From Gloeocapsopsis dulcis (GTDB taxonomy: Bacteria > Cyanobacteriota > Cyanobacteriia > Cyanobacteriales > Chroococcidiopsidaceae): DNA of 64,000 nt. The stretch lies in NCBI RefSeq assembly GCF_032163395.1, contig NZ_CP119968.1, forward strand, positions 2,444,001 through 2,508,000. Reading direction: 5' to 3'. The position numbers and the translations under genes are program-made. Shown in pieces: positions 62,251 through 64,000 of this stretch. How positions within the stretch are numbered: position 1 is the stretch's first letter; the number at the start of each line of letters is the position of its first letter. Below the pieces are notes generated by a model, which was not told the DNA's origin, did not search any database, and was given only the letters and a program-made list of their open reading frames with translations.

Positions 62251-63840
62251 TTAACCTACTGTAGGTGGATTTTTAGGCTCAACTCGCAGATTAGGTAATC
62301 CGTCTAGCTTTTCCTGTGTGCATTCTCCAGGAAGGCTGGGGACAATGATTGTTAAACCTCCAGGAACACACTCAACGTCAATCGGTGTCTTACCCATTAA
62401 TTCACCATCTACAACCACTCTTTGAGCTGGATTAGTCGAAATTTTTATGCTTCTAGCACGGAGAAAACCAGTATCAGGTCTGTTAGCAACTTCGCCACTA
62501 TAAGCAGACTGTAGGAGATTATAAGCAGCAGCGATCGCACTAATTGTATTCGTCGGTGCAACAATGGTGACGTCTAGTAAACCATCATCAACTAATAACG
62601 CTGCTGGTCCTTGGGCAAGTACAGAAGTTGGTGGCGCAGCATTGGCTACGGTAATGGCTGCAGCATTTAAGCTAATTACCTTGTCTTCAGTTTCAATGCG
62701 TGTCTCGAAAAACTCAAGATTGCGTAATTCATGAATACCAGCTAGAACATACGCTAGCATGCCAAATCGATTCTTCACATCACGATGTGCTCGTTTTACA
62801 GTTTCTGCCTCAAAGCCGATTCCAGCTAGCAAAACCATAGGTCTACCGTTACAATATGCAGCATCTACAATGCGTGTTTTACCGCCTAATATAGTTTGAC
62901 AAGCTGCTGGAATTGTCACCGGAATGCCTAAAGCGGTTGCAAAAGCGTTAGCTGTACCGCGAGAAATGACACCCAATGGAATCCTTGTTCCAACAACGGC
63001 TTCTGCTGCTGCAGAAAGTGTCCCATCTCCACCAGATGCAATAATAATTTGCGCGCCTTGTTCTACGGCTTCTTTGGCTATTTCGTCAGCATCTTTATTG
63101 GGAGTTGTCATCCGAATATCAAGGTCAAATTCTGGCTCTAGTATGCTTTTAATTGTTACTAAGTCTTGTTTTGAGTCAGATTGACCGGCAACAGGATTAA
63201 AGATTAAACAAGCAGAACGAGTCAGTTTGTTTTTATAAGTAACTTGATTGCTAGAGGTAGATGAAGCAACAATTAATTGCTCGACGCGTTCGTTTTCTGT
63301 AACGAGTTGATGTTTAGCAATTAATCTGTATTGATATTCTTTAATAACTCGATGATGGCGATCGCTTAATTCATATAACTCTGCAGCCTGTGCATAGTCA
63401 TAATTAACGTATCCAGCATCGGCTTGCTTGATCTGAGGAACTTGGTTTTCTAATAAAGGTACCGCTGAGTCAATGCCTGATGTTATATTAAAATATGCTT
63501 CTCGCAGGTTCTCTTCATACTCACTATCTACATCTATTTGTTCGTTATAGGCAGGGAGACTTTCTACTTGTTTGCGATCTACACCTATAACAAAGACTTT
63601 TCGAGCCTCATAATCGATTCGAGTATATCCCACTGGAAGCATAACCTGTTTATTAAATACCCACAAACCAAAATCAACGACAAAGTAGCGAAAGTACCCC
63701 ATTTCATCTACTAAAATGTCCTTGATATAGCCAACTTTTTTCCCTGTTTTTTTTGTATAAACATTAAAGCCTATAAAATCTTTACCATCAAAGGATTCAA
63801 TATAATTCGGAGCAAAGTCCTTAATTCTTTTAAGGGGCAT
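62251..63840 (-). CDS. PRC-barrel domain fused to a diacylglycerol/lipid kinase domain
   Basis: This 529-residue protein has an N-terminal PRC-barrel-like domain (about 1-85: PNYIESFDGKDFIGFNVYTKKTGKKVGYIKDILVD, then YFRYFVVDFG), a variable linker (about 90-200) and a C-terminal lipid kinase catalytic domain. The kinase shows ACLIFNPVAGQ near 215, GGDGTLSAAAEAV near 271 and GVISRGTANAFATALGIP near 290. The GGDGT motif binds ATP. ATG at 63840 has AGGAG nine bases upstream; a longer frame to 63945 lacks one. The kinase part resembles YegS/DgkB lipid kinases. The PRC-barrel fusion is unusual and could link it to a partner or membrane complex. Confidence 0.85.
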   Translation of the reverse strand: MPLKRIKDFAPNYIESFDGKDFIGFNVYTKKTGKKVGYIKDILVDEMGYFRYFVVDFGLWVFNKQVMLPVGYTRIDYEARKVFVIGVDRKQVESLPAYNEQIDVDSEYEENLREAYFNITSGIDSAVPLLENQVPQIKQADAGYVNYDYAQAAELYELSDRHHRVIKEYQYRLIAKHQLVTENERVEQLIVASSTSSNQVTYKNKLTRSACLIFNPVAGQSDSKQDLVTIKSILEPEFDLDIRMTTPNKDADEIAKEAVEQGAQIIIASGGDGTLSAAAEAVVGTRIPLGVISRGTANAFATALGIPVTIPAACQTILGGKTRIVDAAYCNGRPMVLLAGIGFEAETVKRAHRDVKNRFGMLAYVLAGIHELRNLEFFETRIETEDKVISLNAAAITVANAAPPTSVLAQGPAALLVDDGLLDVTIVAPTNTISAIAAAYNLLQSAYSGEVANRPDTGFLRARSIKISTNPAQRVVVDGELMGKTPIDVECVPGGLTIIVPSLPGECTQEKLDGLPNLRVEPKNPPTVG

Positions 63841-64000
63841 ACATTTAACTCCTAAATAGCTTTTACTAATATATTGGAAATTTTTATTTGTTATGCGTCG
63901 ATAACACCTTGTGAGTGTGCTGCAAGGTTTTAACAGGTAAATCAAACTAGATACTGGTTATTAATCTATCGGACGTAATTGTGAAAGATTAAGCTTATCT

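Overview
The window is chromosomal DNA from a cyanobacterium. The octamer GCGATCGC (HIP1) recurs throughout, short extragenic repeats of cyanobacterial type are present, and so are SLH-domain outer-membrane proteins, large NACHT NTPases and a probable carboxysome-positioning pair. The genus cannot be fixed from sequence alone. No tRNA, rRNA or CRISPR array was found.

Layout. (1) 1-11465, all minus strand: an exopolysaccharide cluster with two GT4 glycosyltransferases, a Wzc-type chain-length regulator/tyrosine kinase, a Wzy-type polymerase, a methyltransferase, two paralogous GT2 enzymes, a Wzx-type flippase and a capsule-type transferase cut by the window edge. (2) 11466-18962: a NACHT-family STAND NTPase, a 1.4-kb non-coding stretch, an SLH/beta-barrel outer-membrane protein whose last strand was cut off by an IS1-family insertion, a secreted protein, and a 60-residue protein with its own strong promoter. 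(3) 18987-22710: an ECF-type Ni/Co transporter (CbiO, CbiQ, CbiM, a NikL-like protein) with an associated lipoprotein. (4) 22901-28391: a DrrA/DrrB-type ABC exporter and two alpha/beta hydrolases. (5) 28475-34098: a small membrane protein, a fragment of an FAD-linked oxidase split by a second type of IS1 element (exact 8-bp duplication), RtcA, a methyltransferase, a 2H phosphoesterase, a deleted creatininase-like pseudogene, a 2TM protein and a VWA gene pair. (6) 34700-40635: a large RTX/FG-GAP secreted protein, glutaminase and a ParA-like/coiled-coil pair resembling McdA/McdB. (7) 40737-48732: DoxX, a type II NADH dehydrogenase-like enzyme, then a catabolic group (amidohydrolase, cysteine hydrolase, cupin, CocE-type hydrolase broken by one stop codon) interrupted by two inverted IS1 copies. 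(8) 48899-53758: DUF952 and HAD genes, then a decayed zone with an SBBP-repeat remnant, an RTX pseudogene with two frameshifts and an IS630 insertion, and a repeated copy of the HAD gene's 3' end. (9) 53759-63840: a GltS-like carrier, an SLH-anchored GH10 xylanase, a ZIP-like membrane protein, a YihY/BrkB protein, an inward-rectifier K+ channel, a metallophosphoesterase and a PRC-barrel/lipid-kinase fusion.

The main themes are cell-surface functions (EPS, SLH proteins, RTX proteins, xylanase) and recent decay: three near-identical IS1 copies, one IS1 of another subgroup, one IS630, and at least six broken genes. The most notable possible system is the McdAB-like pair at 39413-40635. The NACHT gene, with a 24-nt near-palindrome in its leader, and the small double-motif protein at 18780 also deserve attention.
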